Positions 9,135 to 18,387 are shown, counted from the first letter of the stretch. The stretch is 64,000 nucleotides of DNA from Sphingobacterium psychroaquaticum (GCF_900177625.1 NZ_FXAU01000006.1:62001-126000), one strand, 5' to 3'. The notes: generated by a model not told the origin, from the sequence alone. Made by a program: numbers and translations.

Positions 9135-9878
9135 ATGAAACAATTGGAAAACAAAGTAGCCATAGTGACCGGAGGAGTTTCCGGTATTGGTCGCGCCATT
9201 GTTGAACTTTTCGTTCAAGAAGGAGCTAAGGTGGTTGTCGCTGATTTAAATGATACGTTGGGGCGCGAGTTGATGAATAATTTCGGTGAAGGCAATGTCG
9301 TGTTTGTGAAAGCGGATGCATCTTCTGCAGAAGATAATAAAAAAATAGTTGAAGCCGCGATCGAGAATTTTGGCGCTTTACATATCGCTGTTAATAATGC
9401 CGGTATTGGCGGAGCTTCCGCTACGGTAGGGGATTATCCAATCGAGTCCTGGAACAAAGTGATCGATATTAATTTGAATGGTGTCTTTTACGGGATGCAC
9501 TACCAGATTCCAGAGATTGAAAAGGTTGGTGGTTCCATTGTTAATATGGCGTCCATCTTGGGGGCTGTTGGCTTTGCAAATTCGTCTGCCTATGTTGCAG
9601 CAAAGCATGGTGTCGTTGGACTTACTAAGAGTGCGGCTTGGGAATATGGTACCCGTGGTGTGCGTATCAATGCAATAGGTCCCGGATTTATTGCCACGCC
9701 ACTTATCGATGGCGCACTAGATGAAAGTACACAGCAGTATTTAGCCTCTCAACATGCCATGCAGCGTTTAGGTCAACCGCATGAAGTAGCGGAACTGGCC
9801 TTATGGCTCGCATCGGATAAATCGAGTTTCTCGACAGGTGCTTATTACCCGGTAGATGGTGGGTATTTAGCGAAGTAA
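9135..9878 (+). CDS. Short-chain dehydrogenase/reductase (SDR), classical type
   Basis: 247 aa. The nucleotide-binding motif TGGVSGIGRAI is at residues ~12-22, NNAG at ~88-91, and the catalytic Ser-Tyr-Lys appears as NMAS, then SAYVAAKHGVVGLTKSAA. The PGFIATP loop and C-terminal DGGYLAK are typical of the glucose-1-dehydrogenase/3-oxoacyl-ACP reductase-like classical SDRs. NAD(P)-dependent oxidoreductase, cytosolic, substrate unknown. It stands alone, 120 nt after alkB. Confidence 0.92.
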   Translation: MKQLENKVAIVTGGVSGIGRAIVELFVQEGAKVVVADLNDTLGRELMNNFGEGNVVFVKADASSAEDNKKIVEAAIENFGALHIAVNNAGIGGASATVGDYPIESWNKVIDINLNGVFYGMHYQIPEIEKVGGSIVNMASILGAVGFANSSAYVAAKHGVVGLTKSAAWEYGTRGVRINAIGPGFIATPLIDGALDESTQQYLASQHAMQRLGQPHEVAELALWLASDKSSFSTGAYYPVDGGYLAK

Positions 9879-9911
9879 CTAAATTTCTGAGGAAGTGTAT
9901 TAGAATCGGTC

Positions 9912-9990
9912 GCTGGCGCGAGCTTGTAGCTCGTGTCGCATATTGTAAAAGCACGAATTGAAAACCTGCCTACCGCAGGCAGACTCGCGC
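9912..9990. repeat. Dispersed intergenic repeat, copy A
   Basis: 9912-9937 (gctggcgcgagcttgtagc...) matches the reverse complement of 12408-12433 at 25 of 26 positions. It is followed by the small palindrome cctgcctaccgcaggcag at 9965-9982, also found at 12351-12373. Related degenerate pieces occur at 58487-58532. It is non-coding and lies between convergent genes. Confidence 0.7.
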
Positions 9991-10015
9991 TAGCGAAGAA
10001 TGCTTTTTAACAAGC

Positions 10016-10074
10016 AGCCCTTCGACAGGCTGAAGGTGACAGCAATCATGTCACCCTGAGTCTGTCGAAGGGCT
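10016..10074. repeat. Long imperfect hairpin (CCCTTCGACAG-type intergenic element)
   Basis: Arms AGCCCTTCGACAG / CTGTCGAAGGGCT (13 bp) enclose a second pair AGGTGACA / TGTCACCCT with small bulges, followed by ATTTTATTTTA. It sits between the convergent SDR and AI-2E-permease genes, so it can serve as a transcription terminator on both strands. Elements of this type recur in many Bacteroidota genomes. Confidence 0.65.
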
Positions 10075-10140
10075 ATTTTATTTTACACCTTCGATAACCC
10101 GCTCTAAGCTGGTCATACCTCTTTGCTTCTAAGATAGTCC

Positions 10141-11223
10141 CTATTCCTCCGGGTCATTTTCACCTGGAATATCTTTTGGGTTTTCCAAAGCATTCCGCAC
10201 GATCCCCTTTCCATATTCATTGCTGTAGACCTTGATCAATACTCCGATAGAAGATAGGATCAGTGGACCGAAAATCAAGCCCAACATACCAAACATATTC
10301 AGCCCTAATAATACCCCAAAAACAGTGATCATTGGTGGTACATTCCCAATTGTTTTTAAGATGGTAAAGCGAAGTACGTTATCTACACCACCCACTAAGA
10401 AAAAGCAGTATAGTGTCAGTCCTATTGCATTATAGGTATTCCCTGTTGCCAATGTCATGATACAAACAGGAATGTAAATCGTCATCGTGCCCAGGATAGG
10501 GACAATCGAGGAAATACCTGTTAATAAACCGAGGAGCACATAGTTATCGATACCGAATATCCAGTAGCCAACCATCGCCACAACACCTTGTATAAAGCCA
10601 AGGATCGGAATACCGATGGCATTAGAACGAACCATTAGGTTTACCTCATCCCATATTTCGCGTTTACTTGTACGGCTGAAAGGAATAGCGCGATACAGTG
10701 TAGCCTCCATTCTTCGGGAATGAACCTGCATAAAGAACAACACAAAAAAAGTAACGATAATATTAACAACCACCTCCATGACGGAATTCAGAATATTAGG
10801 GACGTACTTCGTGAGGTTCTGCAGGAAGGAAAACAAAGCAGCATCTGACATATCGATATCCTTTAAAAATGGTTTGTCGGACATGTAGACCTTTAGGGTG
10901 TTAAACTTATCCATGATCTCATCTCTGTTTCCTAAAAATTCATTAATCTGCGGAACCATGTAATCGATCAGTGCCCATAACGGTAACACAATAAAGATAA
11001 TGGACAAAAGAATAAAGAGTAAACTGGTCAAAGTTTTCCTCCAGCCTTTCTTTACCGTTAATGTATAGTACGATTTTCGAAATAGAATATATAAAGTTAC
11101 CGCACCTAAAAAGCCTGGTAGATAATAAAATAGATTTTTAAAAACCAAAAAACAAATCAAGATAATGATGACAATCAACATGACCTGATTAATGGAGTTA
11201 TTGTTTATTTGACGGTATTTCAT
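10141..11223 (-). CDS. AI-2E family transporter (PerM/YdiK-like permease)
   Basis: 360 aa, with about eight hydrophobic segments in the family pattern: two N-terminal pairs (MLIVIIILICFLVFKNLFYYL; LLFILLSIIFIVLPLWALI), a soluble helical middle (~90-150), then VVNIIVTFFVLFFMQ, GIPILGFIQGVVAMVGYWIF, ISSIVPILGTMTIYIPV and a last helix with MFGMLGLIFGPLIL. The motifs PILG and GxxxGPL are characteristic. The family exports varied substrates (AI-2, Na+/H+ exchange); the one here is unknown. Single gene with its own upstream region. Confidence 0.92.
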   Translation of the reverse strand: MKYRQINNNSINQVMLIVIIILICFLVFKNLFYYLPGFLGAVTLYILFRKSYYTLTVKKGWRKTLTSLLFILLSIIFIVLPLWALIDYMVPQINEFLGNRDEIMDKFNTLKVYMSDKPFLKDIDMSDAALFSFLQNLTKYVPNILNSVMEVVVNIIVTFFVLFFMQVHSRRMEATLYRAIPFSRTSKREIWDEVNLMVRSNAIGIPILGFIQGVVAMVGYWIFGIDNYVLLGLLTGISSIVPILGTMTIYIPVCIMTLATGNTYNAIGLTLYCFFLVGGVDNVLRFTILKTIGNVPPMITVFGVLLGLNMFGMLGLIFGPLILSSIGVLIKVYSNEYGKGIVRNALENPKDIPGENDPEE

Positions 11224-11336
11224 AGCGATGTATTCTCTCGCAACAAAATAAAGAAAGATTGTGGATTCTCCATGAAATTGAATTAAAAATTATATTTTGT
11301 AGTTTAGTACTTTGTAAACCCTAACCGTATAGAAAA

Positions 11337-12338
11337 ATGTTTAAAAAAATTGTAGGTTACAGCACCTTGATGTGCTTACTGGCAACAAGTGTAGTGTCAT
11401 GTAACAATACACAGACGGACAAAAAAGAAAAAGAGGAGATTCATAATGCAGCGACACAAACCATTCCAGAAGAGTCGAAAGATCTTATTGGTCGTTGGGA
11501 CTTGACTGTAAGTAAAGAAGGAAAAGAAGTACCTTCTTGGCTAGAAGTGAAACTGTCTGGTTTCAATACCTTAGTGGGGGCGTTTGTAGCTGATGCAGGA
11601 AGTAGCCGCCCGGTTTCACATATTAAGCTGAATGCGGGTAAGTTTTCTTTTGAAATTCCACCACAGTGGGAAGGGGGAGATGGCGTTTTTACGATTGAAG
11701 GTGAACTGGTAGGGGGTGAATTGAAAGGAACGATTACGAGTAATAAAGGTAATAAATTTACTTTTACAGGTGTTAAAGCACCTTACTTAACACGTACGGG
11801 TGAAGCCCAGTGGGGTGAGCCGATTGAGTTGTTTAATGGTAAAGATTTAACCGGATGGAAACCATCTTCGGAAGATAATAAGTGGAGTGTAAAAGATGGT
11901 ATCCTAACGAATGAGAAAGCGGGAGCAAACTTGATCAGTGATCAGAAATTCGAAGATTTCAAACTGATTGCAGAGTTCCGTTATGGTACGGAAGGTAACT
12001 CGGGGATCTACTTAAGAGGGCGTTACGAAGTGCAAATTGAAGATTCACCAAAAGATAGACATCCGGGAGCTTTGTATTTCGGTGGTGTTTATGGATTCTT
12101 AGCACCTAATGAAATGGTTGCACTAGGACCAAATACATGGAATAAATACGAGATTACCCTTCGTGGTCGTTTGGTAACCATTGTCGCAAATGGTAAAACG
12201 ATTATCAGTAACCAAGAGATTCCTGGTATTACAGGTGGTGCATTGGATAGCAAAGAAGGCGAACCAGGGCCAATCTACTTACAGGGAGACCATACAGGCA
12301 TCGAGTTTAGGAAGATTACGATTATCCCAGCGAAGTAG
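11337..12338 (+). CDS. DUF1080 (3-keto-disaccharide hydrolase-like) lipoprotein
   Basis: 333 aa. Lipoprotein signal with lipobox around Cys22 (LLATSVVSC), so probably membrane-anchored. Residues ~45-145 form a beta-rich N-terminal domain. From ~160 the DUF1080 lectin-like jelly roll follows: ELFNGKDLTGWKP, LISDQKFEDFKLIAEFRYG, NSGIYLRGRYEVQIEDS, IYLQGDHTGIEFRKITI. Family members bind or cleave 3-keto-glycosides in Bacteroidota. It is monocistronic, ending at a strong bidirectional terminator. Confidence 0.9.
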   Translation: MFKKIVGYSTLMCLLATSVVSCNNTQTDKKEKEEIHNAATQTIPEESKDLIGRWDLTVSKEGKEVPSWLEVKLSGFNTLVGAFVADAGSSRPVSHIKLNAGKFSFEIPPQWEGGDGVFTIEGELVGGELKGTITSNKGNKFTFTGVKAPYLTRTGEAQWGEPIELFNGKDLTGWKPSSEDNKWSVKDGILTNEKAGANLISDQKFEDFKLIAEFRYGTEGNSGIYLRGRYEVQIEDSPKDRHPGALYFGGVYGFLAPNEMVALGPNTWNKYEITLRGRLVTIVANGKTIISNQEIPGITGGALDSKEGEPGPIYLQGDHTGIEFRKITIIPAK

Positions 12339-12350
12339 TAAGCTAGTTCG

Positions 12351-12433
12351 AGCCTGCCTACCGCAGGCAGGCTTTCAGCTCAGACTTAAAACTTAATATT
12401 GAGTAGGGACACGAGCTAAAAGCTCGCGCCAGC
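12351..12433. repeat. Dispersed intergenic repeat, copy B (inverted relative to copy A)
   Basis: 12351-12373 is the hairpin AGCCTGCCT-ACCGC-AGGCAGGCT (9-bp stem). 12408-12433 is the reverse complement of 9912-9937 with one mismatch. Both modules occur in copy A with the opposite orientation, showing a mobile or recombining intergenic repeat. No coding potential. Confidence 0.7.
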
Positions 12434-12460
12434 TAGAAAGAGACGCTCATCCCAGAGAGA

Positions 12461-12512
12461 TGTAAACGAAAAAGGTCGGTTTGCCTAGGCAAACCGACCT
12501 TTTTCGTTTACA
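12461..12512. terminator. Perfect 52-bp palindrome, bidirectional terminator between DUF1080 gene and hutG
   Basis: Two 26-base arms, tgtaaacgaaaaaggtcggt + ttgcct and its exact complement, meet at a CCTAGG centre with no loop. A-rich and T-rich flanks within the arms give a U-run in either direction. The hutG stop codon (12508-12510) lies inside the right arm, so the gene's last codon overlaps its own terminator. Confidence 0.85.
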
Positions 12513-13497
12513 ATGTTTTTTCTTTACAATGTTGCAATAATTCAAAGATTAAATTAGCTCCTAGTTTAGCCGTACGCATATCGATATCGAAATGCGGATT
12601 CAGCTCGGCAATATCGATGCTGATGAGTTTTGGCGATTGCAAAATCCTGCGTAACACCAGCCAGAAGAAAGGATCTGGCACAATGCCACAAAAGGCGGCG
12701 GCGCTAACCCCTGGCGCGTAAGGTGCCGCAAAAACATCGAGATCAATGGTGAGATAAAGCTGATCCACTTGCGCCAGAAACGCATCTATTGATTCCAGTA
12801 TACGGTCCTTATTTCCCAAATGAAAGTCTTCCGCTTCAATCCACGCGATACCTTGTTTGTGCATCTCATCGAATAAGGCTTTCGTATTACTGATTTTTTG
12901 AATCCCTATCGGTAAATAATGAAGCTTATTTCCGCGCTTTTTCTCGTCTTCCGCAATCTGATAAAATCCAGTTCCCGAGGTTGCGGCGGGTTTCGGCTGG
13001 CGACAATCGAAGTGTGCATCCAAATTGATGATTCCCAATTGCTTGTCGACTGCAGATCGGAGGCCTAGATAATGACCATAGGTAATCTCATGGCCACCGC
13101 CTAGAAGAATCGGAAAGCCACCGTGATGGCGTATTTGCTGTACAGCATCGCCTAAGGCCTCCTGTGCGGCCTCTAAGTTTTGATCGGTACATATAATATC
13201 TCCGGCATCGTATAGATGGGTATGTTTCGCATCGAAGATCGGTAGGTTTAACAAAGCTTTACGCAGTGCCGCTGGACCTTGTGCAGCACCTACACGACCC
13301 GAATTCCGCGCAACGCCTTCTTCACAGGCAAAGCCCAAGACGACAAAAGCACCGTCAAAACTTGTCGTCTGCTTTAGATCGACAAGCTGTATCTGCTGAT
13401 GCCAACGACGATGCTGCGCTTCGGAACCATCGTTTCTTCCGCCCCATTCCCGGGGCGTCGGTGCTTGATAATATAGGGTGGTTGCTTGCTTAATCAT
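12508..13497 (-). CDS. hutG: Formimidoylglutamase
   Basis: 329 aa, arginase/agmatinase fold. Binuclear Mn ligands are visible in GGGHEITYGH, NLDAHFDCR and TIDLDVFAAPYAPGVS. It hydrolyses N-formimidoyl-L-glutamate to glutamate and formamide, the last step of histidine degradation in the direct route. It is the last gene of the hut operon; its ATG overlaps the hutU stop (ATGA at 13494-13497). The other arginase-family enzymes (arginase, agmatinase) are excluded mainly by this context. Confidence 0.94.
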   Translation of the reverse strand: MIKQATTLYYQAPTPREWGGRNDGSEAQHRRWHQQIQLVDLKQTTSFDGAFVVLGFACEEGVARNSGRVGAAQGPAALRKALLNLPIFDAKHTHLYDAGDIICTDQNLEAAQEALGDAVQQIRHHGGFPILLGGGHEITYGHYLGLRSAVDKQLGIINLDAHFDCRQPKPAATSGTGFYQIAEDEKKRGNKLHYLPIGIQKISNTKALFDEMHKQGIAWIEAEDFHLGNKDRILESIDAFLAQVDQLYLTIDLDVFAAPYAPGVSAAAFCGIVPDPFFWLVLRRILQSPKLISIDIAELNPHFDIDMRTAKLGANLIFELLQHCKEKTL

Positions 13498-15503
13498 AAC
13501 TTTTCAGAAATAGCTTGTAGTACCACTGGATCTACTTCTTCCGCTAAAGTGACCTGTAGATTGCCACTACGTTTTAGTTCTACTTCGATCGCTTGACGGG
13601 CTTCCTTATTTCTTGCCCAAGCACGGCGTGCAATACCATTATTGACATCATAAAACAGCATGTTTTCCAATTTGCGGTCTACTGCTTCGCTACCGTCAAG
13701 CACCAATCCAAATCCACCGTTAATGACTTCGCCCCACCCAACACCGCCACCGTTATGTATCGAAACCCAGGTCGCACCACGGAAGCTATCGCCAATTACA
13801 TTGTGGATGGCCATATCTGCGGTAAACTTACTTCCGTCATAGATATTGCTGGTCTCACGGTACGGTGAATCTGTGCCGCTCACATCGTGGTGATCCCGCC
13901 CCAGCACAATGGGTGCTGTAATTTCTCCCGATCGAATGGCGGCATTAAATGCTTTGGCAATCTGTATCCTTCCGATTGCATCGGCATAGAGAATACGTGC
14001 TTGCGAGCCAACGACTAATCTATTTGCTTCCGCTTGACGGATCCACTGGATATTATCCTGAAGTTGTTGTTTGATCTCCGGATAAGCAGTTTCCTGTAAT
14101 TGTTCCAAAATGGTTTGCGCAATACGGTCTGACTTCTGGAGGTCAGTTGCATCGGCCGATGTACATACCCATCGGAATGGACCAAAACCGTAGTCAAAGC
14201 ACATAGGGCCTAAGATATCTTGTACATAAGAAGGATAGCGGAAATTTATGCCATCGGCAGCCATAACATCTGCTCCAGCCCGGCTGCTTTCCAATAAGAA
14301 GGCATTGCCGTAGTCAAAGAAGTACGTTCCATGGGACACGTGCTTATTGATCGCTTCGACATGACGGATCAACGATTGCTGTACCGCTTCTTTAAATTGT
14401 TCAGGCTGCGCAGCCATCATCTCATTCGCGGCATCAAACGTTATCCCTGCCGGATAGTATCCACCCGCCCACGGGTTATGTAATGAGGTTTGATCGGAAC
14501 CAACCGTAACGTGTATGCCGGCAGCATAGAGGCCTTCCCAGAGATCTACTATATTTCCAATATAAGCGATGGAAACCACTTCGTTTCGTGCCATAGCCTC
14601 CTTTAACCGGATGGTCAGTGCATCAAGATCCTCAAATAGTTCGTCTACCCAACCTTGGCTATGACGTTTATGTGCCGCATCGGGATTTACTTCCGCACAG
14701 ACGGTGATACATCCGGCGATATTCCCCGCCTTAGGCTGCGCGCCGCTCATGCCACCCAGGCCTGATGTGACAAACACTTTTCCTTCGATACTTTCGGTTG
14801 CCGGTAATTGTTTACGGAAAGCATTCATCACGGTAATGGTTGTTCCATGAACGATACCTTGCGGGCCAATATACATATAAGACCCCGCTGTCATCTGGCC
14901 GTACTGGGTTACACCTAATGCATTAAAACGCTCCCAATCGTCAGGTTTCGAGTAGTTGGGAATCATCATGCCGTTTGTCACGACGACACGAGGTGCATCC
15001 TTGGAGGATGGGAATAAGCCCATCGGATGCCCACTATATACGTGTAGTGTTTGTTCATCCGTCATCGTGGACAAATAACGCATGGTCAAAAGATATTGTG
15101 CCCAGTTTTGGAACACGGCACCATTACCGCCGTACGTAATCAGCTCATGCGGATGCTGCGCAACGGCAGGGTCCAGATTGTTTTGAATCATCAACATAAT
15201 GGCTGCCGCCTGTTGACTTTTGGCCGGATAGGCTGTTATCGGACGAGCGTGCATGGTATATGTCGGTCGGAAACGATACATATAGATGCGTCCATACCGC
15301 TGTAACTCTTCGAGAAATTCAGTCGCAAGCTCCTGGTGCCATGCTGCAGGAAAATAGCGTAATGCGTTTTGTATCGCCAGCTTTTTCTCTGTAGGTGTTA
15401 ATATATCTTTTCGCTTTGGGGCATGGCTTATTGTATTGTCGTATGTCGCTTTAGGTGGCAATACGGTGGGAATACCTTGTGAAATTAATTCTTGGAATGT
15501 CAT
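13494..15503 (-). CDS. hutU: Urocanate hydratase
   Basis: 669 aa using the ATG at 15503, which overlaps the hutI stop as ATGA; an in-frame ATG at 15545 would add 14 residues inside hutI and is unlikely. Motifs: YGGNGAVFQNWAQY near the N-terminus, ITVMNAFRKQLPATESIEGKVFVTSGLGGMSGAQPKA (NAD+-binding), GPFRWVCTS and SIHNGGGVGWGEVINGGFG. It converts urocanate to imidazolonepropionate with tightly bound NAD+. The length exceeds the ~555 aa of the Pseudomonas enzyme by an internal expansion, as seen in Bacteroidota homologues. Confidence 0.95.
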   Translation of the reverse strand: MTFQELISQGIPTVLPPKATYDNTISHAPKRKDILTPTEKKLAIQNALRYFPAAWHQELATEFLEELQRYGRIYMYRFRPTYTMHARPITAYPAKSQQAAAIMLMIQNNLDPAVAQHPHELITYGGNGAVFQNWAQYLLTMRYLSTMTDEQTLHVYSGHPMGLFPSSKDAPRVVVTNGMMIPNYSKPDDWERFNALGVTQYGQMTAGSYMYIGPQGIVHGTTITVMNAFRKQLPATESIEGKVFVTSGLGGMSGAQPKAGNIAGCITVCAEVNPDAAHKRHSQGWVDELFEDLDALTIRLKEAMARNEVVSIAYIGNIVDLWEGLYAAGIHVTVGSDQTSLHNPWAGGYYPAGITFDAANEMMAAQPEQFKEAVQQSLIRHVEAINKHVSHGTYFFDYGNAFLLESSRAGADVMAADGINFRYPSYVQDILGPMCFDYGFGPFRWVCTSADATDLQKSDRIAQTILEQLQETAYPEIKQQLQDNIQWIRQAEANRLVVGSQARILYADAIGRIQIAKAFNAAIRSGEITAPIVLGRDHHDVSGTDSPYRETSNIYDGSKFTADMAIHNVIGDSFRGATWVSIHNGGGVGWGEVINGGFGLVLDGSEAVDRKLENMLFYDVNNGIARRAWARNKEARQAIEVELKRSGNLQVTLAEEVDPVVLQAISEKL

Positions 15504-16753
15504 GCTCGTTCTCCTTTTGTAAAGATGTTCGTTCCATTTTTCCATACCTGTTCGGGTTGCAAGCTTCCCTGTAGGTAGGTAATGTTCTGATAATTATCTG
15601 TTTTGTATGTGATAAAGTCGGCTTGTTCACCTACCGCTAACCGACCGCTATCCCTGAGGTTCAGAGCGTGCGCTGCGCGAAAGGTGATCGCGGCAAACAA
15701 TTCGGCATTGCTTAATTTTTGAGCGGTCGCTAAAATCGATGCCTGTGCCATCAACTGTCCCATCGGTGCTGACCCGGGGTTCCAGTCTGTCGCAATAGCA
15801 AGTGAAGCACCTTGATCCAGCAACTGTCGCGCAGGGGTGAACGCACAACCGAGACCAACGGACGCGCCCGGAAGTGCAACAGCAATGGTATCGGATTGTG
15901 CCAACAGTGCCACTTCCTGCTCCGTTGAAGCTTCTAAGTGATCGGCACTCCGTGCGCCAAAAGCAACAGCTACGGCACTTCCAGATGTGGTAAACTGATC
16001 GGCATGAACGGTAATATCAAATCCATACGCACGGGCTTTTTCAAAATATGGCGTAATTTCCTCGGCCGAGAAAGCACTTTGTTCAATAAAGGCATCGATA
16101 CGTGTGGTTAATCCTTCTTCTTTTAATAGCGGGAAGAGATTATCTGCAACCATACTAAGGTATGCGCTATTATCACCCTCAAAATCACGAGGCTTCATAT
16201 GGGCTGCAAGGCAGGTTGGTATAAGCGTTACAGAAAGTTCTTTCTGCGCTTCTTTAATAGCACGAAGCATCTTTAGTTCTTCTAGAATCGATAAGCCATA
16301 ACCACTTTTTACTTCAATTGTGGTGACCCCTTGCGCCATCAAGAAATTGGCACGTTCAATAATTCCTTTTACCAATTCTGCTTCGCTGGCCTCACGAGTA
16401 TGCTGTACCGTACTCCAAATACCGCCACCAGCCTGTGCAATTTCGAGATAAGTTGCTCCTGCATTGCGTAAAGCAAAATCATTTGCTCTATTGCCAGCGA
16501 AAGCGATATGCGTATGGCAATCAACATATGAAGGTACGGCTACCTGATCCCCTTCTGGTACGATGAGCACGGTATCTGCTGTTGCCGCTGCTTTAAGGTC
16601 TGAATAGGTTCCTATTTCGACAATTTTTCCGTCTTCGATTCGAATACCCGATTCAGGAATAACATGGAGCTGCTGATCCGATATAGCCCCTTTCAGCGGA
16701 ATATCCGCCAGAGAAAGTACTTGTTTGAAAGGGCCGATTAGTTTTTTCTGCAT
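15500..16753 (-). CDS. hutI: Imidazolonepropionase
   Basis: 417 aa amidohydrolase. Metal site HTHIAFAGNRANDF (HxH) near residue 81, then VHADQFTTSGSAVAVAFGARSADHLE and the late Asp in ATDWNPGSAPMGQL. It opens the ring of 4-imidazolone-5-propionate to N-formimidoyl-glutamate, using Zn or Fe in the cytosol. It lies 2 nt after hutH and overlaps hutU by 4 nt, so the operon is tightly coupled. Confidence 0.96.
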   Translation of the reverse strand: MQKKLIGPFKQVLSLADIPLKGAISDQQLHVIPESGIRIEDGKIVEIGTYSDLKAAATADTVLIVPEGDQVAVPSYVDCHTHIAFAGNRANDFALRNAGATYLEIAQAGGGIWSTVQHTREASEAELVKGIIERANFLMAQGVTTIEVKSGYGLSILEELKMLRAIKEAQKELSVTLIPTCLAAHMKPRDFEGDNSAYLSMVADNLFPLLKEEGLTTRIDAFIEQSAFSAEEITPYFEKARAYGFDITVHADQFTTSGSAVAVAFGARSADHLEASTEQEVALLAQSDTIAVALPGASVGLGCAFTPARQLLDQGASLAIATDWNPGSAPMGQLMAQASILATAQKLSNAELFAAITFRAAHALNLRDSGRLAVGEQADFITYKTDNYQNITYLQGSLQPEQVWKNGTNIFTKGERA

Positions 16754-16755
16754 AC

Positions 16756-18324
16756 CTAAAAAGCATTAAAATGTTCAACATGTGTGCCATAAAAAGCGAT
16801 TTTTTCTTGCTCGGCAACGGTGTTAGCTGTTTCGATTAGTTTTCCGGAACGGATAAGCTCCTGTGCCGCCAATAGAATATCTTCCATCGGTTGGTCGGCA
16901 TGGATATGTGGAATATTCTTTCTTATTTCGGTATGAATAGCTTCCAGAATCGGAGTGGAGCGTAACGGTTTATGGAAGTCAAAAGCCTGTGCAGCACAAA
17001 TCAATTCAATGCTTAAAATATTATTTACGTTATTTAGCACTTGCAGCAGTTTACGTCCGCCAATTGATCCCATACTTACGTGATCCTCTTGTCCCAGAGA
17101 CGTCGGTATACTGTCTGCACTCGCCGGGAAGCACAATCCTTTATTTTCACTGGCAAGCGCTGCGGTAGTATACTGAAGGATCATAAAACCAGAGTTAAGG
17201 CCCGTTTCTGCTAATAAGAGTTTGGGTACATTTGGGGTGTCGCCTTCCAACGATAAGTAGACCCTTCTGTCAGACACATTCCCAACTTCGGATACCGCTA
17301 ATGTTGCGTAATCAATCGGGAGAGCAATCGGCTGTCCGTGGAAACTTCCGCCACTAATGGTCAATTCTTCATTGATGATAATCGGGTTGTCCGTTACCGC
17401 ATTAATTTCAATTTCAATCGTCTCCCTCAGGTGTAGCCAAGCATTGCGCGAGGCACCATGAATTTGAGGGATACACCGTAATGAATACGGATCTTGAACA
17501 CGCGAACAATTTTTGTGCGATAGCAGAATTTCCGAGCCTTCCAGTAAATTATATATCGTGCTTGCGACAAACTGGTTTCCTTTGTATGGACGTAGGTTAT
17601 GCAGTTCCGCAAAGAAAGGTTTGATCGACGCATTTAATCCTTCAAGCATCAGTGCCGCTACAAGATCTGCATTGCTCAATAGCTTTTGCATCTCTACGAC
17701 AGCAGTTACGGCATGTGCTGCCATAAACTGTGTTCCATTGATTAAGGCAAGACCTTCTTTTGCACCCAATGCCACAGGTTGCATGTCAAGTTGCTCAAAA
17801 AGTACTTTTGTATGGACAATCTCCCCTTTATACCATACCTTTCCTAAACCAATTAATGGAAGAAAAAGGTGAGATAGGGGAGCCAAATCGCCGGAAGCAC
17901 CAACGGAACCTTGTTTCGGTACTACGGGTATAATATCCTGTTCGATATGCCATAAAAGGCGTTCCACGGTGGTCAATTGTACACCTGAAAAGCCTTTAGC
18001 CAAAGCATGGACCTTTAACACTAACATTAGTTTTGAAAGGGACTGATCAATGGGTTCACCCACGCCAACCGCATGACTCATTAATATATTTTCTTGCAGC
18101 TTACGCGTATCTTCGGCACTGATCAACGACGTACATAAAGGACCGAAGCCCGTGTTTATGCCGTAAACGATTTTTCCTGATGCTACAATCTGTTGTACAT
18201 AGGATGCGCTTTTATTAATCGCTGCTTTTGGAGCGTCCGATAATTCCGCATCGCGCTGGCCTTGTACTATTTGGAAAGCGGTCGAACAGGTAAGGTGGTC
18301 GACACCGTATTGAAATGGGTTCAT
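16756..18324 (-). CDS. hutH: Histidine ammonia-lyase
   Basis: 522 aa. The self-cyclising Ala143-Ser144-Gly145 that forms the MIO electrophile is present in GSVGASGDLAPLSH. Catalytic Tyr lies in YGINTGFGPL, and QEDHVSMGS and NPIIINEE segments are also conserved. It deaminates histidine to urocanate, the first step of the pathway. It is the first gene of hutHIUG and is divergent from a LysR regulator. A -7 box (TAAATTTG on the minus strand, 18347-18354) lies 23 nt upstream of the start. Confidence 0.96.
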   Translation of the reverse strand: MNPFQYGVDHLTCSTAFQIVQGQRDAELSDAPKAAINKSASYVQQIVASGKIVYGINTGFGPLCTSLISAEDTRKLQENILMSHAVGVGEPIDQSLSKLMLVLKVHALAKGFSGVQLTTVERLLWHIEQDIIPVVPKQGSVGASGDLAPLSHLFLPLIGLGKVWYKGEIVHTKVLFEQLDMQPVALGAKEGLALINGTQFMAAHAVTAVVEMQKLLSNADLVAALMLEGLNASIKPFFAELHNLRPYKGNQFVASTIYNLLEGSEILLSHKNCSRVQDPYSLRCIPQIHGASRNAWLHLRETIEIEINAVTDNPIIINEELTISGGSFHGQPIALPIDYATLAVSEVGNVSDRRVYLSLEGDTPNVPKLLLAETGLNSGFMILQYTTAALASENKGLCFPASADSIPTSLGQEDHVSMGSIGGRKLLQVLNNVNNILSIELICAAQAFDFHKPLRSTPILEAIHTEIRKNIPHIHADQPMEDILLAAQELIRSGKLIETANTVAEQEKIAFYGTHVEHFNAF

Positions 18325-18346
18325 ATATTGTTTGATTCTTGTAATT

Positions 18347-18354
18347 CAAATTTA
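18347..18354 (-). promoter_or_regulatory. Candidate -7 box of the hut operon
   Basis: The minus strand reads TAAATTTG, an exact TAnnTTTG match, 23 nt upstream of the hutH start. The nearest TTG is 27 nt further up, longer than the usual 19-21, so the promoter may need activation, for example by the divergent LysR protein. Confidence 0.45.
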
Positions 18355-18387
18355 ACACCTATATTTAATAATTATAAATATCAATTT

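Noticed and set aside
15501..15545. Upstream ATG of hutU at 15545
   Set aside because: It lies inside hutI; the ATG at 15503 overlaps the hutI stop as ATGA, the same coupling seen between hutU and hutG, and matches the usual N-terminus.
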